Assembly: GCF_014207435.1 (NCBI RefSeq)
Contig: NZ_JACHGH010000001.1
Span: 520,439 to 584,438 of the forward strand
DNA length: 64,000 nucleotides
DNA from: Salirhabdus euzebyi
GTDB taxonomy: Bacteria > Bacillota > Bacilli > Bacillales > Alkalibacillaceae
Direction of reading: 5' to 3'
Position 1 is the stretch's first letter. Every line of letters begins with the position of its first letter. Shown one piece after another: positions 55,552-64,000 of the stretch. The notes beneath the pieces were generated by a model. That model had not been told where the DNA came from. It was given only the letters and a program-made list of their open reading frames with translations, and searched no databases. A program made the position numbers and the translations under genes.

Positions 55552-56481
55552 TTAAAATCTATTAATCTGACGGGAGATATTTTCTTTTCTTATCGAGCAT
55601 GAATGGCAAAATCCAGTATGCCCATCCACTTGATACTTAGAACCACTCTTTATATGGATATCAATGTGTTTTGCTTTAAATAAATGTACTTCCTTTAGTG
55701 ATGTATGTTTGCCAAAAAAGACAGTAATAAAAAGAAGAAGTACTTTCCACCTAGGGATATTATCTAATACTAATACATAAAAGTAATCACCGTTAATACG
55801 AGCTAAAGGAACTATTTTCATTCCACCACCAAAGTAAGGGTGATTAGTAATAGTGACCATCCATGCTTTTTTAAAGGACTTTTTTTGACCATCTGCAATT
55901 ACATCCATTTCCTTTGTTGTAAAGGAAAATAAGACTTGCAATAAAGCCAACGTGTAACTTAGAGTCCCGAAGTTCCATTTGTTTAATATCCTTTTATAGA
56001 CCGCTTCATTTGCCCTCTTCGCCACTTCTGCATCAAATCCGAATCCAATGCTATTAGCAAAAAGGACCGCTTTGTTTGTACTTTTATCTTTTAATGCTTG
56101 GCCGAACCAATAAGGTTTCCATGATGGATACTGAACAATTTGATTAAATAATAGTTTTTGTTTCTTCTTAGGTAACTTACACCCTCTCGCGAAGTCATTA
56201 CCCGACCCTGCTGGAATGAAAGCTATTTTCACATCAGGATACTTTTTCACTCCATTCATTACTTCATGGAGTGTTCCATCACCACCAACAATGACTATAC
56301 AAGTAATACGATTACCAAAAGATTTGGCTACTTGAGCTGCAAGAGCAGTTGCGTGTCCCTCATACTCTGTAAAGAAAGTACGGCTTTCCAATAGGTTATA
56401 GCTTTTATCTTTTTTTAGCTTTTCAAAAACCTTTTTCCCTTTTCCCTCTCCTGCATGAACATTCACAATGAATATATACAT
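55552..56481 (-). CDS. ytlR: Diacylglycerol kinase family lipid kinase YtlR
   Basis: A 309-residue DagK/YegS-type lipid kinase. Nucleotide site IVIVGGDGTLHEVMNGVKKY and substrate loop AFIPAGSGNDFARGCKLPKK; NSIGFGFDAEVAKRANEAVY in the C-terminal beta-sandwich and QVDGHTGFCHS near the end. The lipid substrate is unknown. AAAGGAGTCTAGGTC precedes ATG. It forms ytlPQR with the next two genes (gap of 24 bp). Confidence 0.94.
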   Translation of the reverse strand: MYIFIVNVHAGEGKGKKVFEKLKKDKSYNLLESRTFFTEYEGHATALAAQVAKSFGNRITCIVIVGGDGTLHEVMNGVKKYPDVKIAFIPAGSGNDFARGCKLPKKKQKLLFNQIVQYPSWKPYWFGQALKDKSTNKAVLFANSIGFGFDAEVAKRANEAVYKRILNKWNFGTLSYTLALLQVLFSFTTKEMDVIADGQKKSFKKAWMVTITNHPYFGGGMKIVPLARINGDYFYVLVLDNIPRWKVLLLFITVFFGKHTSLKEVHLFKAKHIDIHIKSGSKYQVDGHTGFCHSCSIRKENISRQINRF

Positions 56482-56505
56482 GACCTAGACTCCTTTAGCC
56501 CTGCT

Positions 56506-57435
56506 TTAAAAAATGGAATCACTATCAACCTGATCCCATTCAGGCCTATGAACGGAAGTTGTTTGACAATGTTTTAATAATGCCTCTCCGGCTTTTAATT
56601 GTGTATTTTTAAGTGGGGAAGAAAGCTTTCTTAAACGATGAAACCATTCTTCATATTGCTTTTTTCCAATTAATTTTGTGTTATATGGTTCTGTTTGAAT
56701 ATCCAATTCATTGTTTTTTGACAGAACTACTTTTCTCACTGGAAAATTGATATCGTGCGTTTTCAAGATACTTTTCACGATACTTTCCGATCGTTTTAAG
56801 TGAATGAGAGGACTCAACATTTTTGTTTGTATATCATTTTCCTCCATAAACCATGTTCGATCATTTTCAGGGATTATTTTTACGCCGTCACGTTCATTAA
56901 GTACTTTTATACACAAAATTTCTAGTGGAGTTATGATGATTATCTCTGATTCTACAGATGCGTTCTTTAACTTAAAAATAGGATAAAACATGACAAGAAA
57001 GCTATCAGGAAACCTTTGCAGAAAATATTTTAACAATGAATCCGTTTCATACTTCTTTTCCAAAAAAGAAGTTTCTCGCCATGTACTAGAAGCCCATTTA
57101 AGTTGAAAGGGATATAGGTAATCTAAAAAATATAATTTAAGCTCGTCCTCATTGTATGGTAAACGCTCACTTATTTCGTTATGTACTTCGTCAAAAGGAT
57201 CTATATCCTTTTGACTCTTCTTAGACAACCAATTCTTAAGTGAGAATTTACCCTTCACTTCTTGTTTAGAGTCGATAGAATGGTCTTCTATAGTCCCTTC
57301 CAATCTTGTTAATTCCCATTGTTCGATAAGCTTTTGCCAATTCTCTTTTTTCAATCGTAAAAACTGACCAGGATAACGGTAAAAATCCGTCTCATAGCGA
57401 GAAATATAATCTTGTAGTTTAATTAATTGTGCCAT
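56506..57435 (-). CDS. ytlQ: Conserved protein YtlQ
   Basis: A 309-residue cytoplasmic protein with no signal or TM. The N-terminal half begins LIKLQDYISRYETDFYRYPG, QFLRLKKENWQKLIEQW; the central part has DSFLVMFYPIFKLKNASVES then EIIIITPLEILCIKVLN, reminiscent of NERD-like nuclease folds but without clear catalytic residues; assignment to that fold is tentative. CGAGGTGTCAGCTT precedes ATG. Middle gene of ytlPQR, 15 bp after thpR. Function unknown. Confidence 0.88.
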   Translation of the reverse strand: MAQLIKLQDYISRYETDFYRYPGQFLRLKKENWQKLIEQWELTRLEGTIEDHSIDSKQEVKGKFSLKNWLSKKSQKDIDPFDEVHNEISERLPYNEDELKLYFLDYLYPFQLKWASSTWRETSFLEKKYETDSLLKYFLQRFPDSFLVMFYPIFKLKNASVESEIIIITPLEILCIKVLNERDGVKIIPENDRTWFMEENDIQTKMLSPLIHLKRSESIVKSILKTHDINFPVRKVVLSKNNELDIQTEPYNTKLIGKKQYEEWFHRLRKLSSPLKNTQLKAGEALLKHCQTTSVHRPEWDQVDSDSIF

Positions 57436-57450
57436 AAGCTGACACCTCGT

Positions 57451-58014
57451 TTATTTTAATTTTATAGTGTGTACTGGTTGATATTTAATCGATTGATTTG
57501 GATGTATTTCGTACAAATGAAAACAGTTGACTTCCATAATAGGATCTTTAACGTTCGAAACCAAGCCCTTTAATTTGTTTCCTTCTATACGCTTCTGTTC
57601 ATTACCCCATTTTTTGGCAAGCGTGATGTGTGGGTGATATGGTCGATTCTCCTTTGGAAACATAAGTTGGCTACAAATACCTTCCACTTCTGACTGAAGT
57701 CTAGTTAGCTCTGGTGACTTTTCCACTCCCGTCCACATTACTCTGGGTTGAACCTTATGTCCGAAAAACCCTAAGTCACCAATCTTTAATCCAAAAGTGG
57801 ACGGAAAGCTATTTTGATTTAAGTGTTCTATTAATTGATTTTTCATCTGACTATTAACTGCTCCAAGAAACTTTAATGTAATATGAAAGTCATTTGGATT
57901 AGTCCACACTTTATACGAAACATGATTTTGAAGCAGGTTCTGCCACTCTATAAGGAAGTGTTGCATTTTTTCTTGAACAGGAATACCTACAAAATAATGT
58001 GGATCACGACTCAC
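57451..58014 (-). CDS. thpR: RNA 2',3'-cyclic phosphodiesterase ThpR (YtlP)
   Basis: A 187-residue 2H phosphoesterase. Two HxT motifs: FHITLKFLG (about residue 44) and HPHITLAKKWG (about 132). It opens RDPHYFVGIPVQEKMQHFLI. It hydrolyses 2',3'-cyclic phosphate at RNA ends. The GTG at 58014 is preferred, with AAAGGATG eight bases upstream; ATG at 58023 has its ribosome site too close. First gene of ytlPQR. Confidence 0.93.
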   Translation of the reverse strand: MSRDPHYFVGIPVQEKMQHFLIEWQNLLQNHVSYKVWTNPNDFHITLKFLGAVNSQMKNQLIEHLNQNSFPSTFGLKIGDLGFFGHKVQPRVMWTGVEKSPELTRLQSEVEGICSQLMFPKENRPYHPHITLAKKWGNEQKRIEGNKLKGLVSNVKDPIMEVNCFHLYEIHPNQSIKYQPVHTIKLK

Positions 58015-58093
58015 AAGAAACATCCTTTCTCTATGTATGTTATCCTTATTTATTATCCCTAACTTTTATGTAGAAATTCCGTATCAATGACTA

Positions 58094-59107
58094 TTAACCT
58101 ACTATTCTATCAAACGTTTCTTTGTCACAGACAACAAATAGCTTCGCATTGTCCGGTATATCTTCATGTAGCATACGATTTATTCCTAAGTTTTGACCAT
58201 CAGCTATTAATGTTGCCCCTTCAGCTATTAAGGCATCAAATGCATCTTTATATGTTTTCCACTCTTTTTTTACAGGAACATGGTATAAATCATCACCAAA
58301 TTTACGTCTTAAGAGCTGTCCAAAAACACCTGAGATTCCCTTCGTAAATGCTGAGCGCACAGCAAGAGAAGAAATCGTTTCATGGGAAAAAATAAAATCA
58401 TCTACTTTAACATGTTTAAAATTTTTGATATGTTCTTCTTCCATCACTTCCACAATAGTGTGTACATTTGAAGCAATTGCCTCTATAGTTGATGCGATAA
58501 GTAAGGTCTTTCCATCAATTAATTTACTATCTTGAATGGAATCATCTGCAAAGATTAAGACTGACATTGCCTCCTTCACATTTGCATTCAGCAATGTTTC
58601 CTCTGAAGTAGCATCACCACTAACGTAAAAGATGTTGTCATCTAATATTGGCGCTTTATCCATATCATCAACAATTACGATATCGATTTTGTCCTCTTTC
58701 GTGTTCAACATTTCCTTCAATGCATATTTTGCTTTTTTCGACCAACCAATAATGATGTAATGCCCTTTCCCTTTATACACTATCCTTCCCTCCTCTCTTT
58801 TTTTACGAAATCCTGATAAAACATCAACAACTTTTCCGATGATAACCCCAATTAAACCTATTCCAACAATGTATAAAAACATTGCTAATATTCTTCCTTC
58901 AACTGTTACTGGATAGTAATCCCCATAACCTACCGTTGTTACAGTAGTCATTACCCACCATAGTCCATCAAACCAATGGGGAAATGTTTCAGGTTCAAAT
59001 TTGGTTATGAAATAGGTACTAAAAAAAATAAGTAGTAGGCTTGTCGTTAATAAAAGACGAGTATTTACTTTAATCATTTTTAAAAATATTTTTCTTAAAA
59101 TAATCAC
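58094..59107 (-). CDS. Potassium channel protein (two-TM with RCK domain)
   Basis: A 337-residue K+ channel subunit. TM1 (TRLLLTTSLLLIFFSTYFIT, about 16-35), pore helix with selectivity filter TTVGYGDYYP, TM2 (GRILAMFLYIVGIGLIGVII) and an RCK/TrkA-N domain (about 115-260) with GHYIIIGWSKKAKYALKEML and VSGDATSEETLLNANVKEAM. The C-terminus is a partial RCK-C. It resembles B. subtilis YugO, which spreads electrical signals in biofilms. GTG start at 59107 with GGAGGTAAAAG. Monocistronic. Confidence 0.94.
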   Translation of the reverse strand: MIILRKIFLKMIKVNTRLLLTTSLLLIFFSTYFITKFEPETFPHWFDGLWWVMTTVTTVGYGDYYPVTVEGRILAMFLYIVGIGLIGVIIGKVVDVLSGFRKKREEGRIVYKGKGHYIIIGWSKKAKYALKEMLNTKEDKIDIVIVDDMDKAPILDDNIFYVSGDATSEETLLNANVKEAMSVLIFADDSIQDSKLIDGKTLLIASTIEAIASNVHTIVEVMEEEHIKNFKHVKVDDFIFSHETISSLAVRSAFTKGISGVFGQLLRRKFGDDLYHVPVKKEWKTYKDAFDALIAEGATLIADGQNLGINRMLHEDIPDNAKLFVVCDKETFDRIVG

Positions 59108-59262
59108 CTTTTACCTCCTTTCATTAAGTGTAAGAGAAATTTTTACAAATTTTTTGTAAAAAACACGAAATATTTCTTAATTTTGGTATAATAATATAGT
59201 AAACGGACATCTTCAATGTTTCATACACCACGGTCAAATGAAAATTTCTAAGGAGTGGTTTT

Positions 59263-59481
59263 TTGAATCGTTCAACCTCCCGAATGCTAGTAAGAGTAAA
59301 AGCTGTCTACTTATACATCAAAGAAAAAGGGACAGTATCGACTACTGAGGTAGCAGAGGAGTTTGGTATTACAGACAGAACAGTTCAAAGGGACTTGAAT
59401 GTGTTAGAGCATAATGGACTTGTTGAAAGTCCAAATCGTGGCCAATGGACAACTACAGGTAAAAAAGTGAAAATTTCATAA
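59263..59481 (+). CDS. ytzE: DeoR-type winged-helix protein YtzE
   Basis: A 72-residue protein that is only the DeoR N-terminal HTH: RVKAVYLYIKEKGTVSTTEV and FGITDRTVQRDLNVLEHNGL then SPNRGQWTTTGKK. There is no sugar-binding domain, so it may act with another protein or as a bare DNA-binding module. TTG start after AAGGAGTGGTTTT. Its position between ytlP and ytzG matches B. subtilis. It has its own terminator. Confidence 0.92.
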   Translation: MNRSTSRMLVRVKAVYLYIKEKGTVSTTEVAEEFGITDRTVQRDLNVLEHNGLVESPNRGQWTTTGKKVKIS

Positions 59482-59500
59482 GGGTGTTAAGTAGTTTTAT

Positions 59501-59537
59501 TGGACCCCGGTTAAGATTACCCGAGGTTCTTTTTTTG
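59501..59537 (+). terminator. Terminator of ytzE
   Basis: GGACCCCGG and CCGAGGTTC pair with one mismatch and a G-T pair around a 9-nt loop, followed by TTTTTTTG. Confidence 0.8.
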
Positions 59538-59543
59538 TGCTTT

Positions 59544-60251
59544 TTAAGGCCTTAAAGTATTTAGCTCTTCATCTGTTAAATAGCGATACTCACCAAGTTT
59601 AAGGGATGGATCTAAAGAAAGGGTTCCCATTTGTAGTCGTTTTAGTTTCTGCACTTTTTTCCCAACAGAAAGGAACATTCTTTTTACTTGATGAAACTTC
59701 CCTTCTGTAATGGTAAGTTCAATTTCAGAAATAGAATCACTTTTTAGTATTTTTAATTTACCGGGTTTGGTTACATAGCCATCCTCTAATGTGACGCCTC
59801 TTGCAAAAGCTTCTACATCTTCCTCTGTTACCTTACCATCAATTTCTGCCCAGTATACCTTCTCTACCTTCTTTTTAGGTGCTAGTAGCTCATGTGCTAA
59901 CTGACCATCATTCGTTAATAATAATAAACCCTCAGTATCCTTATCTAATCTCCCAACAGGAAAAGGATCAAACATTCGATCCTCTTCTGTTAGTAGATCA
60001 ACAACACATCGTTCCTTGTTATCTTCCGTAGCAGAAATATAACCCATTGGTTTATTTAACATCATATAGATATATTCTTGATAATTTACTATTTCACCTT
60101 TTATCGTTACTGTTTCTTTATCTAAATTGACATGTATACTCCCATCTTTGACGGGGGCACCATCTATTTGGACAATACCTTGTTTTAAAAGCTTTTTAAC
60201 TTCTTTACGACTTCCATGTCCTGTATTAGCTAATAGTTTATCAAGTCGCAT
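59544..60251 (-). CDS. ytzG: RsuA-family rRNA pseudouridine synthase YtzG
   Basis: A 235-residue pseudouridine synthase: N-terminal S4 domain (RLDKLLANTGHGSRKEVKKL), then the catalytic region PVGRLDKDTEGLLLLTNDGQ with catalytic Asp in RLDKDT, and FHQVKRMFLSVGKKVQKLKR. It modifies 16S rRNA (RsuA site, U516 in E. coli). ATG after GGAGAGGTGTATAA. It lies 13 bp after murJ, likely cotranscribed; the order is that of B. subtilis. Confidence 0.95.
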   Translation of the reverse strand: MRLDKLLANTGHGSRKEVKKLLKQGIVQIDGAPVKDGSIHVNLDKETVTIKGEIVNYQEYIYMMLNKPMGYISATEDNKERCVVDLLTEEDRMFDPFPVGRLDKDTEGLLLLTNDGQLAHELLAPKKKVEKVYWAEIDGKVTEEDVEAFARGVTLEDGYVTKPGKLKILKSDSISEIELTITEGKFHQVKRMFLSVGKKVQKLKRLQMGTLSLDPSLKLGEYRYLTDEELNTLRP

Positions 60252-60264
60252 TTATACACCTCTC

Positions 60265-61878
60265 CTAACGGAATATACGTCCTAAAACCCTTACTCGATT
60301 TCCTAAAACTCTTTCTAATAGCGTAGACTTATAACTGATCCACAAATAAAAATAACCACCAATTCCTGCACTTACAAATAAAACTATTACGGAAGAAAAT
60401 CTCGTGACTTCATCAAAAATAAATGCGTTAAAAATCCATTTAACTACAAAGACTAGGATTGTCATACCAATGGTAAAAATGAAAATTAACATCGCACGCT
60501 TTACTAATGGTTTATAGGATATAGAAGTTGTTTTTTTAATTTTCCAAAGGTTTAATAGTGAAGCTGTTAATACGGCAAGTCCTGTTGCAAAAACAGCACC
60601 CTTTGCTTCAAATATTAGAATAAAAGGTATGTTACATACTACTTTAAGTAATAAACCCACTCCCAGACTAATAAGAGCAAAATTCTGTTTGTTTAATCCT
60701 TGTAAAATAGAAGCAGTCACAGTAAATAACCCATAAAATAATGCTACTGGTGCATACCAACTTAACAATGGTGCTGCTACTGGTAAGTCTTCAACTCCAT
60801 AAAAGCTTCCATATGCTTCTTTGGAAAGAAGGGTAAGGCCTACTACAGCAGGAATAGTAATTAACACAATAATTTGTAAAGCCTGATTAATTTGTTGAAT
60901 GTACAATTCTTTCTTTTTTTCCGTAAAGGATTTTGTAATAATTGGTAAAAGGGCTAACGATAAACCAGTTGCTAATGTAACTGGAATAATCACTAATTTA
61001 TGTCCTAATAGTACAATAACAGATAAAGCAACATCTTTTATTTGAATTAAACCTATAGAGACCATTGCATTTGGAAATGTAAATTGATCAATTAATTGGT
61101 AAATCGGAATAGCAATCCCTACCAAGACAAAGGGTCCAGCATACCCTAACAATTCTCGGTACATTTCTTTTGGCGAAAGATTAGATGTTTTTTTCTGTAG
61201 CTTTAATTGTTTATCTAAATAAGGTTTCCTTATTTTCCAATAGTATCCTAAAACAAATAATGAACCTAATGCACCAACAAAAGCAGCAAATGTAGCCATC
61301 CCTACAGCATTTGTAGTCGTTGAACCTACAACTTTTACTAGTATAAACACACTACCTAACAAAAATATAATTCTTATAATTTGTTCCAAAACTTGTGAAA
61401 CGGCAGTAGGTCCCATAGAACCGTAACCTTGGAAGAAGCCACGAATAATACTCATTGCAGGAATAATAATTAGTGCAAAGCTAACCATTTGGATAACAAA
61501 TTTAACGTCATCCAGTGTATAGTTTACTTCTTCTTTTGTGGTGAAGCCTTTTGCAATTAATTCGGCACTGAAAAATAATAATAAAAATGCTACAATACCA
61601 GTAAATAGCATTACTATACTTGCCGATTTAAACATTCTTCGACCAGTTTCGTAATCACCTAGCGCATTATACTTAGAAACAAATTTAGACATTGCTAAAG
61701 GAATACCCATTGTGGATATACTAATTAAAATCATATATGGATTATATGCAAATGCATAAAGTGCAGCACCAGTAGACCCCACTAATGCCTCAAAAGGGAT
61801 AACGTAAATGATCCCTAAAATTTTCGATAAAAAAGTAGCACCAGTTAACAGCATTGTGCCTCTTAAAATATTGGACAT
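60265..61878 (-). CDS. murJ: Lipid II flippase MurJ (YtgP), MATE/MVF fold
   Basis: A 537-residue polytopic membrane protein of 14 predicted TM segments in the oligosaccharidyl-lipid flippase family; the B. subtilis protein YtgP is the major MurJ. Start SNILRGTMLLTGATFLSKIL; RGFFQGYGSMGPTAVSQVLE and NAVGMATFAAFVGALGSLFV are conserved. ATG at 61878 with AGGTGAAGAC upstream; a frame extends 13 codons further. It moves lipid II across the membrane. Divergent from ytfP. SpoVB-type paralogues exist, but length and place favour YtgP. Confidence 0.95.
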   Translation of the reverse strand: MSNILRGTMLLTGATFLSKILGIIYVIPFEALVGSTGAALYAFAYNPYMILISISTMGIPLAMSKFVSKYNALGDYETGRRMFKSASIVMLFTGIVAFLLLFFSAELIAKGFTTKEEVNYTLDDVKFVIQMVSFALIIIPAMSIIRGFFQGYGSMGPTAVSQVLEQIIRIIFLLGSVFILVKVVGSTTTNAVGMATFAAFVGALGSLFVLGYYWKIRKPYLDKQLKLQKKTSNLSPKEMYRELLGYAGPFVLVGIAIPIYQLIDQFTFPNAMVSIGLIQIKDVALSVIVLLGHKLVIIPVTLATGLSLALLPIITKSFTEKKKELYIQQINQALQIIVLITIPAVVGLTLLSKEAYGSFYGVEDLPVAAPLLSWYAPVALFYGLFTVTASILQGLNKQNFALISLGVGLLLKVVCNIPFILIFEAKGAVFATGLAVLTASLLNLWKIKKTTSISYKPLVKRAMLIFIFTIGMTILVFVVKWIFNAFIFDEVTRFSSVIVLFVSAGIGGYFYLWISYKSTLLERVLGNRVRVLGRIFR

Positions 61879-61975
61879 GTCTTCACCTGCGTCTATTTTT
61901 ATGATTATAAGATACATTTTATCATATATGCACTAGGAACTGCTTGCTATTTAAACAGAAAGGAATGTAATAATA

Positions 61976-63241
61976 TTGAGTTACGATGTTGCAATCATAG
62001 GAGGCGGACCATCAGGATTAATGGCTGCTATTACCGCAAGTAGAAATGGAGCTAAAACCATTTTAATCGATAAAGGAGACAAATTAGGGAGAAAGTTAGC
62101 TATTTCCGGGGGAGGAAGGTGTAACGTAACAAATATACTTCCAGAAGATGAACTAATTAATCACATCCCTGGAAATGGACGTTTTTTGTATAGCGCTTTT
62201 TCTATATTTAATAATGAAAGCATTATTGCCTTTTTTGAAAATTTAGGGGTTCAACTAAAAGAAGAAGATAAGGGTAGGATGTTCCCTGTTAGTAACTCAG
62301 CAAAACAAGTCGTGCAAGTTTTGTTAGATCAATTAGAGAAGTTAAAAGTGAAGATAATGACAAACTCTCCTGTTAAGGCCATTCACTTTGAAAATCAGTC
62401 ACACGACATAATACTCGAAAATGGGAATAAAATTAGCTCAAAGGCTGTCATATTAGCAGTTGGCGGGAAGTCCGTTCCCCAAACTGGTAGTACTGGGGAT
62501 GGATACGCTTGGGCTAAAAAAGCCGGACATACCATTACCGACCTATATCCAACAGAAGTACCGTTGACATCCAAAGAGACTTTTATTCAAGATAGAACGT
62601 TGCAGGGATTATCTTTACGTGATATTGGTTTAACTGTTCATAATCCTAAAGGAAAAGCGATTAAAACTCACAGATGGGACATTATATTTACTCATCAAGG
62701 TATATCCGGCCCAGCTGCACTTAGATTGAGTCAATATGTAGTAAAGGCCTTAAAGAAATTTAAAACAAAAGAAATATTAGTTAGTATAGATAGTTTTCCA
62801 GATAAAAATGAAGAAGAAATATTTCAAATGTTATTAGCATTAGCCAAGGAAAATTCAAAGAAAGCTATAAAAACTGTATGGAAGGGTATAGTTCCAGAAA
62901 GATATCTGCAATTCTTACTACATCGTACGGATATTAAAATAGATGAGACATATGATCATCTTCTTAAGCAAGAAGTTCGCAAATTGGCCAACCTGTTAAA
63001 AGCATTTCCAATACAAATAGATGGTACATTATCAATCGAAAAGGCATTTATTACTGGTGGTGGAGTCTCCTTAAAGGAAATTGTTCCAAATGAAATGGCT
63101 TCGAAATTAATGAAAGGTCTCTATTTTTGTGGGGAAATTTTAGATATTCACGGTTATACTGGTGGTTTTAACATAACTGCTGCTTTTTCTACAGGTCATG
63201 TAGCTGGGAAAAGTGCAGCTCGCTACTCGAAGTCCTTTTAG
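61976..63241 (+). CDS. ytfP: FAD/NAD(P)-dependent oxidoreductase YtfP (HI0933/BaiN family)
   Basis: A 421-residue flavoprotein. FAD motif [20 protein letters not shown] and [16 protein letters not shown], conserved in the family, then [20 protein letters not shown] and [20 protein letters not shown] near the end. The reaction is unknown; no bile-acid context. TTG start at 61976; AAAGGAATG is 11 bases upstream. It is the last protein gene of size before the rRNA operon. Confidence 0.94.
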   Translation: MSYDVAIIGGGPSGLMAAITASRNGAKTILIDKGDKLGRKLAISGGGRCNVTNILPEDELINHIPGNGRFLYSAFSIFNNESIIAFFENLGVQLKEEDKGRMFPVSNSAKQVVQVLLDQLEKLKVKIMTNSPVKAIHFENQSHDIILENGNKISSKAVILAVGGKSVPQTGSTGDGYAWAKKAGHTITDLYPTEVPLTSKETFIQDRTLQGLSLRDIGLTVHNPKGKAIKTHRWDIIFTHQGISGPAALRLSQYVVKALKKFKTKEILVSIDSFPDKNEEEIFQMLLALAKENSKKAIKTVWKGIVPERYLQFLLHRTDIKIDETYDHLLKQEVRKLANLLKAFPIQIDGTLSIEKAFITGGGVSLKEIVPNEMASKLMKGLYFCGEILDIHGYTGGFNITAAFSTGHVAGKSAARYSKSF

Positions 63242-63296
63242 TTTAAATCGGATATGATAAGACACATTTTTTCATTCTTTCTCTTTTTAGAAATTA

Positions 63297-63349
63297 ACAT
63301 AAAAAACATCTCCAAATCGAAGAACCTATTAGATTTGGGGATGTTTTTT
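63297..63349. terminator. Bidirectional terminator after ytfP and the small gene
   Basis: AAAAAACATC...CCAAATC and GATTTGGGGATGTTTTTT pair over about 16 positions with one bulge around a 13-nt loop, serving ytfP and the minus-strand small gene. Confidence 0.88.
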
Positions 63350-63353
63350 ACTT

Positions 63354-63527
63354 TTATTCAGCTATACTTTTTTCTAGTGCCGAGTCCCAGTTCGGAAAAT
63401 AGTGAAGTGCGCTTCTCATTAATTGCGGGTTATTTTTTTTGACCCACTTTTTGTTTAACTTCCCTCCATTTTGATTCAGTAACCTTATTTGTTGAAGAAC
63501 TTCCTCAGAACTCATGTTTACTTCCAT
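63354..63527 (-). CDS. Small helical protein, 57 residues, unknown function
   Basis: The minus strand encodes a 57-residue protein starting MEVNMSSEEVLQQIRLLNQN and ending NPQLMRSALHYFPNWDSALE KSIAE. AAAAGGAGGAATGTTA precedes the ATG at 63527, an unusually strong ribosome site, and a terminator follows the TAA. Two in-frame ATGs three and six bases away do not change the picture. The pattern hydrophobic-x2-A-x2-Y/F-F-x-x-W-x-x-A-hydrophobic (ALHYFPNWDSAL) resembles a short helical DNA-associated motif seen in mobile-element and regulator proteins, a weak inference. It lies between ytfP and the 5S gene. Confidence 0.7.
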   Translation of the reverse strand: MEVNMSSEEVLQQIRLLNQNGGKLNKKWVKKNNPQLMRSALHYFPNWDSALEKSIAE

Positions 63528-63649
63528 TAACATTCCTCCTTTTGAAATTTAATAATATAATTAACATAAAATTACAATATATTCATTAAATTACAAATTT
63601 GATTTAAATTTAAATATTCAAAAAACTATGTATAAATATTTATGAATTA

Positions 63650-63686
63650 AAAAAAGCCAAGAAGAAAAATTTCTTCTTGGCTTTTT
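63650..63686 (-). terminator. Terminator of the rRNA operon
   Basis: GCCAAGAAGAAA and TTTCTTCTTGGC form a 12-bp stem followed by TTTTTTTAATT on the minus strand. It directly follows the 5S gene. Confidence 0.92.
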
Positions 63687-63802
63687 GCCCAGCAGCGTCC
63701 TACTCTCGCAGGGGAAGAACCCCAACTACCATCGGCGCTGGAGAGCTTAACTTCTGTGTTCGGAATGGGTACAGGTGTGACCTCTCCGCCATCGCCACTG
63801 GA
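63687..63802 (-). rRNA. rrf: 5S ribosomal RNA
   Basis: The minus strand gives a 116-nt molecule that starts CCAGTGGCGATGGCGGAGAG, has the conserved loop CCGAACACAGAAGTTAAGCT, then GCCGATGGTAGTTGGGG and ends AGTAGGACGCTGCTGGGC, all standard 5S features of Bacillus. End bases are estimated by pairing of termini. No tRNA gene lies between it and the 23S gene. Confidence 0.95.
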
Positions 63803-63927
63803 CTTACAGGATGTAAGTCGTTCTAAATAGAACGTCCTTAATCCTACATATGAAGCTGTTCTAAACACCTTCAAAACTAGATAAGAATTGGAAACAAGAT
63901 CAAGCATGTGTGTGGTTTAAAGATTTA

Positions 63928-64000
63928 AGTTAAGTCCTCGATTGATTAGTATCCGTCAGCTGCACGTGTCACCACGCTTCCACCTCGGACCTATCTACCT
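63928..64000 (-). rRNA. rrl: 23S ribosomal RNA, 3' end (partial)
   Basis: The minus strand reads AGGTAGATAGGTCCGAGGTG, then GACACGTGCAGCTGACGGAT and ACTAATCAATCGAGGACTTA, the conserved 3' end of Firmicute 23S rRNA. It continues beyond the window. The 3' boundary near 63928 is by comparison with the usual GGACTTAACC-type end. Confidence 0.95.

Noticed and set aside
63254..63442. 62-codon plus-strand frame
   Set aside because: It crosses a terminator and is antisense to the better-supported 57-codon gene.
63647..63907. 86-codon minus-strand frame
   Set aside because: It runs through the 5S rRNA gene and its terminator.
1..64000. CRISPR arrays, IS elements, prophage genes, tRNA genes
   Set aside because: No regularly spaced direct repeats, transposase, integrase, phage structural or tRNA sequences were recognised on either strand.

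Overview
The window is an ordinary-looking stretch of the chromosome of a low-GC, endospore-forming, motile Bacillaceae bacterium. The signs are spore genes (an alpha/beta SASP, gerW), Bacillus-type Shine-Dalgarno sequences, frequent TTG/GTG starts, a T-box tyrS leader, the S4 leader of rpsD, ccpA with MotPS, the AcuABC operon, and gene order matching the Bacillus subtilis ytk-ytf region (ackA-ytxK-tpx-ytfJ-ytfI ... thiI-iscS-ezrA-refZ-ytsP-dgcP-rpsD-tyrS ... acuABC-motPS-ccpA-aroA-ytxJHG-murC-sftA-ytpRQP ... ytoP-ytzB-ytnP-trmB-ytmP-ytlRQP ... ytzE-ytzG-murJ-ytfP). I cannot name the species. No prophage, insertion sequence, integron or CRISPR array was found.

Layout. 1-9.2 kb: partial alanine dehydrogenase (ald), an SDR protein, a chemoreceptor, a universal stress protein, EcsC, acetate kinase, the YtxK methyltransferase, thiol peroxidase and the GerW/YtfI pair. 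9.2-20.6 kb: NAD kinase, a YtcJ amidohydrolase, sspA, the thiI-iscS sulfur relay, ezrA and refZ (division), a free-methionine-sulfoxide reductase and the diguanylate cyclase dgcP. 20.6-27.9 kb: rpsD with its leader, a ZIP metal transporter, T-box-controlled tyrS and a large class A penicillin-binding protein with three FN3 domains. 28-34.8 kb: acuABC, motPS, ccpA and aroA. 34.8-44.2 kb: an FtsA-like actin-family protein with a tail of repeated NG-motif modules, ytxJHG, murC, a nicotinate phosphoribosyltransferase and sftA. 44.2-63.3 kb: ytpRQP, an orphan PTS IIC protein, a second chemoreceptor, ytoQ, ytoP, ytnP, trmB, ytmP, ytlRQP, a K+ channel, ytzE, ytzG, murJ and ytfP. The right end enters an rRNA operon read from the minus strand (5S and the 3' end of 23S).

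How the genes fit together. Overflow and carbon control is concentrated here: ackA, ald, acuABC and ccpA. Sites resembling CcpA operators (cre) lie upstream of ackA and ald. The ackA site is centred at -56.5 from the predicted start of transcription, the place where CcpA activates ackA in B. subtilis. Division and envelope genes (ezrA, refZ, the PBP, the FtsA-like protein, murC, sftA, murJ) are scattered through the window. Compared with B. subtilis as I remember it, sppA/yteJ, hisJ, acsA, malS, ytzH and amyX are missing from their expected places.

The most unusual material is between genes: (1) a roughly 90-bp element in three copies (17.2, 37.0 and 39.0 kb) whose stems are kept by paired changes and by G-U pairs that work only in plus-strand RNA; (2) a GC-rich element with perfect 10-bp inverted ends at 38.8 kb beside a diverged partial inverted copy; (3) an unexplained segment at 9.25-9.45 kb; (4) a nested hairpin after tpx. 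A 57-codon gene next to the rRNA operon (63354-63527) is also described.
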